Assembly: GCF_030345335.1 (NCBI RefSeq)
Contig: NZ_JAPVRC010000007.1
Coordinates: 124,001-188,000 of the forward strand
Direction of reading: 5' to 3'
DNA from: Halobacillus campisalis
GTDB lineage: Bacteria; Bacillota; Bacilli; Bacillales; Halobacillaceae
Length of the DNA stretch: 64,000 nt
Part shown: positions 8,460 through 17,033 of the stretch, one piece after another
Layout: each line of letters starts with the position of its first letter
Position numbering within the stretch: position 1 is the first letter of the stretch
Notes under the pieces: generated by a model
Told to the model about the DNA's origin: nothing
The model's input: the letters and a program-made list of their open reading frames with translations, nothing else
Database searches by the model: none
Translations under genes and position numbers: made by a program

Positions 8460-8735
8460 TCATTTATAGATAGGGCGTCTATGATTCCATTTTTTTATAA
8501 TCATATATGCCATCCCCACCAATACCATCCACAAAATGTAAGTGAAGAGGACTTTTGGCGTTAAAGAAAACGTAGTGAATAATTCTTCTTCGTTCATCCT
8601 AAGGTCGATTCTCAGACCTAACAAAGAATGATACACTCCTGTTTCACCTATTGAATATAAAGCGGTTAAATAATCAATTAAAAACAAAGTTAAATAAATT
8701 ACAGTTCCGATCATCGCAAATTTAGTTAGTTTCAT
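8460..8735 (-). CDS. Membrane protein of unknown function, 91 residues
   Basis: The product starts MKLTKFAMIGTVIYLTLFLI and has an N-terminal and a C-terminal membrane segment (VLFTYILWMVLVGMAYMII) separated by about 45 mainly polar residues. The ATG at 8735 follows GAAGGAGGGTTTAACT, so the longer in-frame extension to 8780 is unlikely. No family recognised. Confidence 0.6.
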   Translation of the reverse strand: MKLTKFAMIGTVIYLTLFLIDYLTALYSIGETGVYHSLLGLRIDLRMNEEELFTTFSLTPKVLFTYILWMVLVGMAYMIIKKWNHRRPIYK

Positions 8736-8961
8736 AGTTAAACCCTCCTTCACTATTATCTGACTCCCCTGCAAGTTCATTGAGATTTATGACTGCCGCT
8801 GTATCTTATCTAGTGTTTCGCAGTCAGCAACCGCTACGACCAATAGTCTTTAATAATTGCCTCTCTTAAACTTCCGAGTTGATATTCATATAAGCTCCTT
8901 TTAGTGGAAGACTCAAATACGAGATGTTAGGACTGTTTCCGATATGTTTGACAACGTTTAG

Positions 8962-9077
8962 AGCTCCGGGAAATTACTCGCTTTCCGTGGGAGCGCGCTG
9001 AGCCTCCTCGAGCTAACGCACTCCGGGGTCTCACCAAGCACTCTTTTCCCACAGGAGTCTCGCAATTTCCCGGAGCT
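8962..9077 (-). repeat. Palindromic repeat family, copy A
   Basis: Outer arms AGCTCCGGGAAATT (8962-8975) and AATTTCCCGGAGCT (9064-9077) are perfectly complementary. The core carries CTCGCTTTCCGTGGGA and TCCCACAGGAGTCTCGC, shared with all other copies. It is in reverse orientation to copy E, which it matches closely including flanks. Confidence 0.85.
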
Positions 9078-9424
9078 GCTAGCGATGATTAGTAGAACGG
9101 AAACCCCTATGACAAGACGGTAGAATCTAAGAACCGTAAAAAAGCTTAACATTGAATATTTTCACTCAGAAAATGGCTAGCGGGAGACAGACACCATTTC
9201 CAACCATGTAGCTTGCCATACCTTCGTACGGAAGCTTCAGCTTGTTCTACGAGTACATCCTTAACGCTGAATCCTTTCATCTATAAAACATCCGCAGTTT
9301 ACTATCATATGTAAATTATTTCAAATCACCTTCGTAAACTCAAGTTGTTTTGAAAAATTTAAAGGACAGAAAGGTTTCAAAAGCATGGAAATACGTCATT
9401 ATTAATGAGCGGAGCAAATATAAA

Positions 9425-9451
9425 TCTGATTGGCATCAGACCCTTTTTTTT
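9425..9451 (+). terminator. Orphan terminator-like hairpin
   Basis: TCTGAT TGGC ATCAGA followed by CCC and eight T residues. No plus-strand gene was found upstream, so it may end an unrecognised small RNA or be left over from a lost gene. Confidence 0.45.
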
Positions 9452-9619
9452 TGAAATATATATAAGTATCAGGTAGGAGCTTTGCAACCAAGCACCTTCA
9501 ATATCTACGTGGAAAACTATCCTACCCTCTATCACCTAAGTTAAAGCAAAAACTTTTTCATCGAACTAACGAACAGATGAATTTTATAAAGATATAACAA
9601 TAATATAAGGAGGAATTGT

Positions 9620-9985
9620 ATGGGGGTTGCCGCGTTTATAATCGGCCTGCTTATTTTGATCTTTGTTACAGAAAAAGTAACTCCGAGAATACTTGGGTTT
9701 GAAAAGAAAAAAATATCGGGTACACCTGCTCAAAATATAGATCGCTGGGGTAGAGTCATTATCTTTTTAACGTTTATAAGTACACAATGGTTTGTGATTA
9801 CTAGTAACTCATTCATTCTATTTAAATTGCATTCCATGGCTTATCTATCACTATTATTAGGATTCCAGGCAGTCTTGGAATTTATTTATATAAAGGAATC
9901 AAAGCAGTATATCAATACAACGTTTATACTGATCATGGTACTTATTTTAGTGTATAATATGGATTATTTTATTTCTCAGGATTAA
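9620..9985 (+). CDS. DUF4181-like membrane protein
   Basis: The 121-residue protein starts MGVAAFIIGLLILIFVTEKV and has four predicted membrane segments. The segments DRWGRVIIF and GFQAVLEFIYIKESKQYI match the DUF4181 family of Bacillaceae, as I recall it, which has no known function. AAGGAGGAATTGT precedes the ATG. A strong terminator follows, so it is monocistronic. Confidence 0.75.
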   Translation: MGVAAFIIGLLILIFVTEKVTPRILGFEKKKISGTPAQNIDRWGRVIIFLTFISTQWFVITSNSFILFKLHSMAYLSLLLGFQAVLEFIYIKESKQYINTTFILIMVLILVYNMDYFISQD

Positions 9986-10038
9986 ATTTTATGCTAAATT
10001 GACGCACCTGTTATTTTAGTAAAAATATGGTTCAAAAA

Positions 10039-10070
10039 AGAACTTCCGATAACCCGGAAGTTCTTTTTTT
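10039..10070. terminator. Bidirectional terminator
   Basis: AGAACTTCCG / CGGAAGTTCT, a perfect 10-base stem with a 6-base loop, followed by seven T residues on the plus side and preceded by six A residues. It serves the convergent genes ending at 9985 and 10104. Confidence 0.9.
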
Positions 10071-10103
10071 CTACCTAATCTCCACATTAACATTTATGAG
10101 AGC

Positions 10104-10880
10104 CTATAATTTAGAAAGAAACGGACGATGATTGTTCCAGCTCACCTCGACAGGCAGGCCGAAAAAGCGGGAAAGCTGAGAGCTTGTGATCATCTCAGAG
10201 GTCTGCCCTGAATCACAGACTTCTCCATCTTTAAGTAATAGCGTTTGATGGAAGACCGGTAAGATCTCTTCTACATGATGAGTGACGTAAATCATCGTCG
10301 GGGCGTCCGGTTTTTTTGCGATGTTTTCAATCGATTCGAGCAGCTTTTCACGTGCGATGAAGTCCAACCCATTGGTCGGCTCGTCGAGAATCAGCAGAGA
10401 AGGCTGCGCCATTAGTGCCCTGGCTATGAGAACTCTTTGCCTTTCGCCTTGAGAAAGGGTTTCATAATTGCGGTTGGCATACTCGATGCATCCCAGGTCC
10501 TCAAGTAAGGCAATCGCCCTTTCGCTCATTTCTTCGGTCGGGCGTTCGTAAAGACCGATAGAGGCAAAGGCACCGCTTAATACGACTTGAAACGCATTAT
10601 CGTCTTGATGGATTTTTTGCTGTATTGCAGAGGAAACAAAACCGATCTGCTGGCGGAGACGTTCGGCAAGGTACGTCTTACCGAATTGCATCCCCAGTAC
10701 ATTAATTTCTCCTTTTGTAGCAAATGTGTAGGCATTCATCAAGTTCAGAAGGAATGTTTTTCCTGATCCATTCAGCCCGAGAAGCACCCAGTGCTGTCCT
10801 TTTTCAATCTGCCAGTTTATATTCTTAAGAATCCAGCGATCGCCTCTTCTAAGAGAAACGTTCTCCATGTTCAACACCAT
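10104..10880 (-). CDS. ABC transporter ATP-binding protein (YlmA-like)
   Basis: The 258-residue ATPase has Walker A GLNGSGKT, signature LSQGERQRV, Walker B LLILDEPTNGLDF and the switch histidine in IYVTHHVEE. No permease gene is adjacent. It resembles Bacillus YlmA and E. coli ModF-type orphan ATPases in its RGDRWILKNINW start. The ATG at 10880 has AAAAGGAGTCATTCATA upstream; a 20-codon extension would overlap the preceding gene. Its partner and substrate are not evident. Confidence 0.82.
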   Translation of the reverse strand: MVLNMENVSLRRGDRWILKNINWQIEKGQHWVLLGLNGSGKTFLLNLMNAYTFATKGEINVLGMQFGKTYLAERLRQQIGFVSSAIQQKIHQDDNAFQVVLSGAFASIGLYERPTEEMSERAIALLEDLGCIEYANRNYETLSQGERQRVLIARALMAQPSLLILDEPTNGLDFIAREKLLESIENIAKKPDAPTMIYVTHHVEEILPVFHQTLLLKDGEVCDSGQTSEMITSSQLSRFFGLPVEVSWNNHRPFLSKL

Positions 10881-10905
10881 TATGAATGACTCCTTTTCAC
10901 CAATA

Positions 10906-11367
10906 TCATTCGTACTCTTGAGTTTGACTGTACTCTTCAATCCATTCCATATTCACAGGTCCGTTCACGACTTCATAATAATCTTCATTGTACATATGTA
11001 TAACATTCTCCATTACCATTCCTGTCACCGGATTCGCATTGGAATGACGGATTGCAAATTCAAAACTTTCTTCTTTAGTAAGTCTCTCTTCAAATTTTTC
11101 ATATTTAATTTTTTTCACACGGTACTGCCTTAAAAACTCTATCAGCTCATCCGCAGGTTCCTTGTCATAGCTCCACCATTCATATACTTGATCGCTGGAG
11201 ACGTTTCCTCTGTCATTCGTAAATCCTAAAGACTGATAATCTCCCGGGTGATAACTGATCACATCAACTAAGCTTTTCTCTCTATAGTCGTTTAATATTT
11301 TTAGAGAAAAAAAGATGCCGAGGATAATAATAGCCATAATTACATACCTTCGTGTTCTACCTTGCAT
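10906..11367 (-). CDS. Membrane-anchored protein of unknown function
   Basis: The 153-residue product begins MQGRTRRYVIMAIIILGIFF, a basic N-terminus and one membrane segment, followed by a charged extracytoplasmic domain of about 125 residues rich in Glu, Tyr and Asn. No lipobox and no family recognised. AAGGAGGCTTCC precedes the ATG at 11367, which favours it over the ATG five codons earlier. It lies 25 bases upstream of the YlmA-like ATPase gene and may be co-transcribed with it. Confidence 0.6.
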   Translation of the reverse strand: MQGRTRRYVIMAIIILGIFFSLKILNDYREKSLVDVISYHPGDYQSLGFTNDRGNVSSDQVYEWWSYDKEPADELIEFLRQYRVKKIKYEKFEERLTKEESFEFAIRHSNANPVTGMVMENVIHMYNEDYYEVVNGPVNMEWIEEYSQTQEYE

Positions 11368-11811
11368 GGAAGCCTCCTTCACCCAGGGTTTTTAGCTCTT
11401 TTTCTATTACCCTTTCTTATTAACAATTAAGCTTTGGTTGCAGTCCAATGGGAAGATCAGTACAATCAGTGGATGGTTCCATCTTACCAAAGCTTCAAAA
11501 TTATTTACATCCCCCGTTTTCACATTAAACTGAGTCTAGTAATAGATTTCGATTTTTTTCCGCAACTTTTCATAGACCAGTTTCCAGCATCATTTGCCTT
11601 GAGATTTCTTCATTGATTTCTGAGGTGAAACTCCATATCTTATACCACCTTTCAGCTTCATAACCGTCCGTACGTTTTGTACCTCCTCTTCTACTATTTG
11701 AAGTGATGACCTCATATTTTAGAAAAAACACTCATAATTTGTCGTTTAAATAATTTCAATTTGGTTATATAGTATTAGAATAATAAATCGTAAGTTGGAC
11801 CAGAGGTGAAC
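11368..11811. other. Intergenic region between divergent genes
   Basis: No gene is supported. Near its right end a sigma-B-like promoter can be seen (see 11744-11768). Confidence 0.5.
11744..11768 (+). promoter_or_regulatory. Sigma-B-like promoter candidate
   Basis: GTTTAA (11744-11749), a 13-base spacer and GGTTAT (11763-11768) differ by one base from the Bacillus sigma-B consensus GTTTAA-N12-14-GGGTAT. The site is about 43 bases before the start codon of the following gene. Confidence 0.45.
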
Positions 11812-13071
11812 ATGATGATTAAATCAACAAAGACTTTAGGATTGATTACAGCGCCGGGATACCCTGATAAGGTAGGGGAAAGGTTGCAGCATGAATTGCC
11901 CGATTTGCTCAGCTATTATGTCGAGGAAAGTTATCAATGGGAAGTCGAATATAGTGTGGACGCTCTTACAGGCGTGACGGAAAACTCCGAGGAAGTTCTG
12001 CAGGCAACTATGGATAAAAAAGCAGAAGAAGAGTGGGATTTTGCGATCTGCCTCACCGATCTGCCGCTATTCAAAGGAAAAAAACCTATTGTTGCTGAGG
12101 CATACGTTGAGGAAGATGTGGCATTGATCAGTCTTCCAGGTCTCGGCTCAACCCCTATGATTAAGCGAGTCCGGGAAGCGATCTTACAACTCGTTAGTGA
12201 AATGTATTATGGAAGCTCGGAAGAAGAGCGAAAGCAGGCAGAAGAAAGGCTGCAGGCCAAAGATGACGACGAGTATAAAAAGTTAAAAAATAAAAACTCC
12301 AAGCGACTGGTTGGAAAGCGAGGATTCGAGCGTTTTTCCCCTATAAAGAGGGAAACCCCCGATGAGGAAGAATCTAATATAGACGTACGATTCACAGTGA
12401 ACTCACCCTTCAGCGGTGCAATACGTGTATTAACAGGGATGGTAAGATCCAACAGACCATGGTCGATGTTTCCTGCATTTATGAAAGTGATCATTTTTGC
12501 ATTTACAACAGGCTCCTATGCTCTCGTCTTTCCGACATTATGGATGCTCAGTAATGATTACAGTATTTGGCGGATGTCTCTGCTTTCCATCGTATCCATT
12601 TCAGCGATGGTCGGGTGGATCATTCTTGCCCACCATTTGTGGGAAAAGCCGCATAATGGGCGGGCCGGTTATTTACGGAAGTTGTATAATACCGCTACCG
12701 TTCTCACTCTAAGTGTTACGGTCTGTTTGTATTATTTTTTGTTGTTCCTTCTCTTTGCTTTCGCAGTTATCCTGCTGATTCCGATGGGGATGCTGGAATC
12801 TCAGTTAAACGAAGATCCAGGATATATAAATTATTTCTACATTGCCTGGACCGCAACAAGCATTTCGACCATCATCGGTGCGCTCGGCTCGGCTCTTGAG
12901 AATGAAGATGTAGTCCTATCTGCAACTTATGGCTACCGACAGCGACAGCGTTATGAACAAATCAAAGAATCCGAGGAAGAGAAGAAGGAAGCGGAAGAAG
13001 AGAAAAAAGAGGCAGCCGAAGAGAAAAAAGAAGCGGCCCAGGAGAAAAAGAAAGCAGAAGAAGAGAAATAA
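11812..13071 (+). CDS. Membrane protein with soluble N-domain and charged coiled-coil tail
   Basis: The roughly 419-residue protein has a soluble N-terminal half (1-185) with KTLGLITAPGYPDKVGERL and WDFAICLTDLPLF, then four or five membrane segments between about 215 and 370, then a cytoplasmic tail of tandem E/K/A heptads (EEKKEAEEEKKEAAEEKKEA type) that should form a coiled coil. The N-terminal half is reminiscent of proteins annotated loosely in Bacillus genomes as methylene-tetrahydrofolate dehydrogenase-like, but no catalytic motif is seen. AGAGGTGAAC precedes two tandem ATGs; a GTG two codons earlier is possible. A sigma-B-like promoter lies upstream, suggesting general stress control. 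Confidence 0.65.
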   Translation: MMIKSTKTLGLITAPGYPDKVGERLQHELPDLLSYYVEESYQWEVEYSVDALTGVTENSEEVLQATMDKKAEEEWDFAICLTDLPLFKGKKPIVAEAYVEEDVALISLPGLGSTPMIKRVREAILQLVSEMYYGSSEEERKQAEERLQAKDDDEYKKLKNKNSKRLVGKRGFERFSPIKRETPDEEESNIDVRFTVNSPFSGAIRVLTGMVRSNRPWSMFPAFMKVIIFAFTTGSYALVFPTLWMLSNDYSIWRMSLLSIVSISAMVGWIILAHHLWEKPHNGRAGYLRKLYNTATVLTLSVTVCLYYFLLFLLFAFAVILLIPMGMLESQLNEDPGYINYFYIAWTATSISTIIGALGSALENEDVVLSATYGYRQRQRYEQIKESEEEKKEAEEEKKEAAEEKKEAAQEKKKAEEEK

Positions 13072-13111
13072 CCTGTCACCCTCTTTGACAAATTGTGTTG
13101 ACCATTTTTAC

Positions 13112-13144
13112 AACAAAAAGGCTCTTGATTAGAGCCTTTTTGTT
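13112..13144 (+). terminator. Intrinsic terminator
   Basis: AACAAAAAGGCTCT / AGAGCCTTTTTGTT, a perfect 14-base stem with loop TGATT. It ends the membrane protein gene at 13071. Confidence 0.85.
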
Positions 13145-13224
13145 GCGCATTCATTAGATTTATATAATTATGCCCCCACTATTATATATCAGACCTATTC
13201 GATAGTCTGTTAATCTTATATCTA

Positions 13225-13887
13225 TTAGTTTGCATACATTTGAGGAATCATTGTATTTAACTCTATTAAATCATCGATCACCAGATCAGCTTGAGAAATT
13301 TCCTCCTCACGAGCAAAATCAAATCGGCATCCTATCGCTGTTAAAGAATTCTTTTTCGCAGCATTAATATCAGATAAGCGATCTCCGACAACGGCTGCAT
13401 CATGAATATTATATTTTTCTAAAATGTGACTGACTAAATCCGCTTTATCCAGCGTTGGTATTTGTTGAATACTAAACGTTTCAGTAACCCAATGGTCCAG
13501 GTTGTAATGACGTACGATGGCTTTTAAGTACTCCGTTAATCCATTGCTTGCTATGTAAATAGAGCAGCCATTTTTCTTTAAGTATTCAAAAACTTCAACT
13601 ACATTTGGATATAAAGCACCTTTCCCATTTCTAATGTTTTCAATTAAACTATTGAGAAAATATGTATTCATTTCTTCTCTTACCGCCTCTGAGTGATGAG
13701 GCAGTAATGTTTCCCAAACTTGTGGTAATGGAACTCCCATGATCTCCCGGTATGTATCTATCGGGGTCTCTGCATCCCATTTTTGGATGGACCTGAGCTG
13801 ATTGAACGTATCTTCTAATGATAATTCCAGTATTCTGTCTGTCTGAAATAATGTTCCATCCATATCAAAAATTAATGATTGAGTCAT
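13225..13887 (-). CDS. HAD-superfamily phosphatase
   Basis: The 220-residue protein has all four HAD motifs: DMDGT with nucleophile D8 and acid D10, SNG near 113-115, the lysine in TLDKADLV, and GDRLSDI. A helical cap of about 70 residues follows motif I, as in phosphoglycolate phosphatase-like enzymes. The substrate cannot be deduced. AAGGAGAGAAACCA precedes the ATG. It is a single gene, downstream of a convergent terminator. Confidence 0.85.
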   Translation of the reverse strand: MTQSLIFDMDGTLFQTDRILELSLEDTFNQLRSIQKWDAETPIDTYREIMGVPLPQVWETLLPHHSEAVREEMNTYFLNSLIENIRNGKGALYPNVVEVFEYLKKNGCSIYIASNGLTEYLKAIVRHYNLDHWVTETFSIQQIPTLDKADLVSHILEKYNIHDAAVVGDRLSDINAAKKNSLTAIGCRFDFAREEEISQADLVIDDLIELNTMIPQMYAN

Positions 13888-14039
13888 TGGTTTCTCTCCT
13901 TGTGTAAAATTTTGATGTCCCTTAAAAGTTTATCAGAAGATTATACAAGAATATAAAATAAAAAATGAACCTGAAGATCGTATAATATATCCCCCTAATA
14001 AAGACGCCTAATTGAAACATAAGGTTTTTTTCTCAAATC

Positions 14040-14579
14040 CTAATCAAGCTCTTGTACAATTACATTCACTATTTTATTAAGTGGTAGTGTACCGTCTATA
14101 ATGAGGTCGGAGTTCGGTTTTATTGTATTTATCATTTCTACATAAGCTTGTCTGCCTTTTTCCAAATAAAAACTTGCATCGTTATGGATGTCAGAAGCTG
14201 AGCTATTCTTGTGATCCCTTATCATTCTTCTCGCCATCGCTATGTCGAGTGGTGTGTCTATATAAACGGCTAAGTCAATAAAACTCTTCAAGATGCCGTT
14301 TTTATAGGCAAACGGATAATCCAGTATTATGTATGATGGGTTTTCTTTAGCAGTTAATAATGACTGGATATCTATCAATAGAGGTTCTACATTCCATTGA
14401 TTGTAGTCAGGTCCTTGCTGTACCCACTCAACCAGGTCATCTGGTGAACCTTCAAAGCTGTAATCGTCAAAGAACAAGGCATTTGAAGAAGGTAGTTCCT
14501 TCTTTAATTCCTTAGTTACTGACGTTTTCCCGCCGCCTGACACAGCTCCGATGGCGATCACTTTTGTTTTTACTCCCAT
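14040..14579 (-). CDS. P-loop nucleoside/uridine kinase-like protein
   Basis: The 179-residue protein starts MGVKTKVIAIGAVSGGGKTS, where GAVSGGGKTS is the Walker A. FFDDYSFEGSPDDL matches the substrate/Mg segment of uridine kinases and ARRMIRD is a lid-like basic region. It probably phosphorylates a nucleoside or small sugar alcohol; the substrate is unknown. GAAGGGAG lies upstream of ATG 14579, which is preferred to an ATG seven codons earlier. Confidence 0.75.
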   Translation of the reverse strand: MGVKTKVIAIGAVSGGGKTSVTKELKKELPSSNALFFDDYSFEGSPDDLVEWVQQGPDYNQWNVEPLLIDIQSLLTAKENPSYIILDYPFAYKNGILKSFIDLAVYIDTPLDIAMARRMIRDHKNSSASDIHNDASFYLEKGRQAYVEMINTIKPNSDLIIDGTLPLNKIVNVIVQELD

Positions 14580-14673
14580 TGAGATGCTCCCTTCGATCAA
14601 ACTATAAAGTTCTTCTTTGTTCCGATTGTTTCAAATTACAACTATTTACTCAACCTTAGCCCTGAAATGAAAG

Positions 14674-14700
14674 ACGCAATTCCATCGCTAGGAATTGCGT
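14674..14700. terminator. Hairpin between two minus-strand units
   Basis: ACGCAATTCC / GGAATTGCGT is a perfect 10-base stem with a 7-base loop. No good T-run follows on the minus strand (CTTTCATTT), so it is a weak terminator candidate for the four-gene operon ending at 14748. Confidence 0.5.
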
Positions 14701-14747
14701 TACGTTTGTTTAAGTTTTAATTTTATCTAGTTCGCAGGAAAACTTGG

Positions 14748-15335
14748 CTACAACCGCCATTCTGCGCCTCCCCACAGCTTACTCATATACTCTTCTGAAT
14801 CCCCTGTATTCGCATTAATAAAGAATTCTTTCGTTAAATAACCAGAGTCTACGCTCACCTTCCAAAGCGGCAGATACGTAAGAAAAAGATCTTCCAGATG
14901 ATAGCGGGGTTTCTTTAGTACATAACTGCGATTGATTTGCTTTTGCTGGACATCTACAACATAGATGTCCTCAACTTGCTGTTTCGTTAATTGGGCAGGG
15001 ACGACTTCTCCACTTTCCACTTCGATTTCATTCATCGGCGGCACACTTGAAAAAAGGCCGCGATATCCAGACACAGCATCTACAAACGCCATGTTCGGCT
15101 TTTTTCTAGGTGGAAATGGTTTGCGGTCGGCGATGACAAGCAGCTTGGCAATCCACATGGGGTGATAGACCCGCTTCACGCTCGTCATATGTTTTTTAAT
15201 ATAGTCCGCATCGATGCTGCGATTCATTTTCTGCTGCACTCCGACGTTCTTATAGATCGTTTTAGGCAGGTCAGCTTCGGTTATCCCTCCACCTGTACCG
15301 ATCAGGCGGAGGGATTTATTTTTCAATGTTTCCAT
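14748..15335 (-). CDS. Unknown protein, last gene of cyclodeaminase-symporter operon
   Basis: The 195-residue product starts METLKNKSLRLIGTGGGITE and shows no membrane segment or catalytic motif. It is basic in the first half and contains KKPNMAFVDAVSGYRGLFS and YLPLWKVSVDSGYL. The final YLPLWKV segment with INANTGD resembles the inner region of PepSY-like or zinc-ribbon membrane-associated proteins, but I do not claim it. It starts 12 bases after the symporter stop, with AAAGGATGAA as ribosome site, so it is co-transcribed with the symporter and may help its function. Confidence 0.6.
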   Translation of the reverse strand: METLKNKSLRLIGTGGGITEADLPKTIYKNVGVQQKMNRSIDADYIKKHMTSVKRVYHPMWIAKLLVIADRKPFPPRKKPNMAFVDAVSGYRGLFSSVPPMNEIEVESGEVVPAQLTKQQVEDIYVVDVQQKQINRSYVLKKPRYHLEDLFLTYLPLWKVSVDSGYLTKEFFINANTGDSEEYMSKLWGGAEWRL

Positions 15336-15347
15336 TCGTTTCATCCT

Positions 15348-16784
15348 TTATGACTCGATATGAGTGTGATAGCGATCGACTTCACTTTGCATTTCTTCTG
15401 ATGGCGGCAGGGTCATCAAGCTGACCACAATCGTCAGAATAGCGGACACGGGCGCCGCTACAATTGGTTCGGCCACGAGAGCAAATGGCAGAACGGCCAT
15501 GATAATAAAGGCAATTGCACCGCCAATCATACCAGCAAGAGCACCTGCCATATTCGCTCGTTTCCACCAGATGCCGAGCACAAGTGGGAATCCAAAGGCA
15601 GAGAGCATCGCGCCGCTTACCCAGCCGACCATGATCGCAATAAGCTGTGGAGGATCGATGGCAAAAAATATACCGACAAGGCTGGCAAGCATCATGACGA
15701 CAAAGCCGATCCTGGTGACAGATTTTTCTGAAGCGTTTTTATTAATGTGCCCTTTGTACAAGTCATGGGCAACTCCAGCGGACACCGCAAGCAGCATCGC
15801 GTCGGCTGAGGACATGATGGCAGCTAATAATCCAGCCAGCATGACTCCGGCAAGAATCGGAGGCATGTAGTGCTCAATGACAGAAATAAAAATCATATCC
15901 TGATTATCGAGTGATCCAATAATGCCGAGGCTCGCTCCTGCAGATGCAATGATTGCGCCAAAGATAAAGACACATAAATACAATATACAAGCCCCCAGTG
16001 CTGAGCGGCGGGCCGTTTTCGCATTACGTGAAGCAAAGTTACGCATAACAGCGGAAGGAGATACGACACCAAACCATAGGAAAGCGACGAATAAGCCGAA
16101 GTATGACATCCATGGCTGAGTAATATCTCCAAAGGCGGGATCGACAGCAAGAGCGTCCTGAATTAAAGTGCCCACGCCTTCATGGTCAACCAAAATAATG
16201 ATGGATAGCACGAACATTCCGATGACCATAACAGCGCCCTGAATCAGGTCGGTATAAGTAATCGCCCACATACCGCCAAGCGCCGCATACAGAGTAAATC
16301 CGATCCCAAGGAAAATGACGGCCGTCGTGTATTCAATACCAAGCACGTAGGAACCAATTAAACCAGACGCTGTCAGCTGCGGTACCATATAGAACGTCAT
16401 AGTAAGTACGACTATGACGGCCGCAACAATTTGAACCGGTTTTCCAAAGCGGATTTTGAAAAATTCCGGCATCGTATTTACACCGGAGCGGCGGATTTGC
16501 CCGGCAATGAGAAAGAGGGCGAAAGAGGGAATTGCTACAGCTCCGAATCCGTACGCAAACAAGAACGGAAGCCCGAGGGCAACACCAGATCCCACGGCCC
16601 CCATTAAGGAGCTGGAGCTTGCGACAGCCGCAAATAAAGCAAAGGAACCTACAAAGCTGTTGATATTACGTCCTGCCGTCCAGTAATCATCTTCGGAGGA
16701 GTGGGCTCTCTTGGCAAAATAAATACCGATGATCGTCATGATGATCAAATAGAATGCTAATATGGAAGTTTCCATTCCTTTCAT
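15348..16784 (-). CDS. Sodium:solute symporter (SSS family)
   Basis: The 478-residue protein has about 13 membrane segments and SSS-family marks: YWTAGRNIN after TM1, GGMWAITYTDLIQG and SSADAMLLAVSAGVAHDLY. It should import an organic solute with sodium ions. The substrate is not defined by sequence; co-transcription with an ornithine cyclodeaminase-family enzyme points to an amino acid or imino acid. AAAGGAGCTGTAGACG precedes the ATG. The preceding 72-residue membrane protein resembles the small partner genes often found next to SSS permeases. Confidence 0.88.
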   Translation of the reverse strand: MKGMETSILAFYLIIMTIIGIYFAKRAHSSEDDYWTAGRNINSFVGSFALFAAVASSSSLMGAVGSGVALGLPFLFAYGFGAVAIPSFALFLIAGQIRRSGVNTMPEFFKIRFGKPVQIVAAVIVVLTMTFYMVPQLTASGLIGSYVLGIEYTTAVIFLGIGFTLYAALGGMWAITYTDLIQGAVMVIGMFVLSIIILVDHEGVGTLIQDALAVDPAFGDITQPWMSYFGLFVAFLWFGVVSPSAVMRNFASRNAKTARRSALGACILYLCVFIFGAIIASAGASLGIIGSLDNQDMIFISVIEHYMPPILAGVMLAGLLAAIMSSADAMLLAVSAGVAHDLYKGHINKNASEKSVTRIGFVVMMLASLVGIFFAIDPPQLIAIMVGWVSGAMLSAFGFPLVLGIWWKRANMAGALAGMIGGAIAFIIMAVLPFALVAEPIVAAPVSAILTIVVSLMTLPPSEEMQSEVDRYHTHIES

Positions 16785-16798
16785 CGTCTACAGCTCCT

Positions 16799-17017
16799 TT
16801 ATGATCGTTTTTCTATTTTTTCAATCCAAATCACATAAATGATAGTTAACAACAGCCAAATAAAAAAGCAGAAAAACATGAGCCACCCGGCCAGGGATAT
16901 CCCCATCCAATATACTTCCGCCGGCCACCAGATCCACACGATTCCTGCAATGATGACGAGAGCGATAACCATGATGATGCCGGGGTCTTTCCATTTTGAT
17001 TTCGTCATTTGCTTCAC
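16799..17017 (-). CDS. Small two-TM partner protein of the SSS symporter
   Basis: The 72-residue protein has two long hydrophobic segments (IIMVIALVIIAGIVWIWW and a second ending WLLLTIIYVIWI) and charged ends. It lies 14 bases before the symporter gene. Small DUF997/YhdT-like and DUF3311-like proteins commonly precede sodium:solute symporters; this one fits that pattern but I cannot assign the family. A GTG start at 17017 or ATG three codons later are both possible after AAAGGATGA. Confidence 0.65.
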   Translation of the reverse strand: MKQMTKSKWKDPGIIMVIALVIIAGIVWIWWPAEVYWMGISLAGWLMFFCFFIWLLLTIIYVIWIEKIEKRS

Positions 17018-17033
17018 TCTGATTCATCCTTTC

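Larger units (their letters stand above)
8736..9619. other. Long gene-free region with repeat copy A
   Basis: The region holds palindromic repeat A (8962-9077), its flanking block (about 8877-8945) that recurs near 23.1, 28.8 and 57.6 kb, and an orphan terminator-like hairpin at 9425-9451. The remaining sequence has no open frame with a credible ribosome site. Confidence 0.6.

Noticed and set aside
8958-9152. Open frame across repeat A
   Set aside because: It is a by-product of the palindromic repeat; no ribosome site and no protein-like composition. The same holds for frames over repeats B, D, F and G.
12929-13154. Lys/Arg- and Ser/Phe-rich frames over the tail of the coiled-coil protein
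   Set aside because: They are shadows of the E/K-rich coding repeat in other frames.
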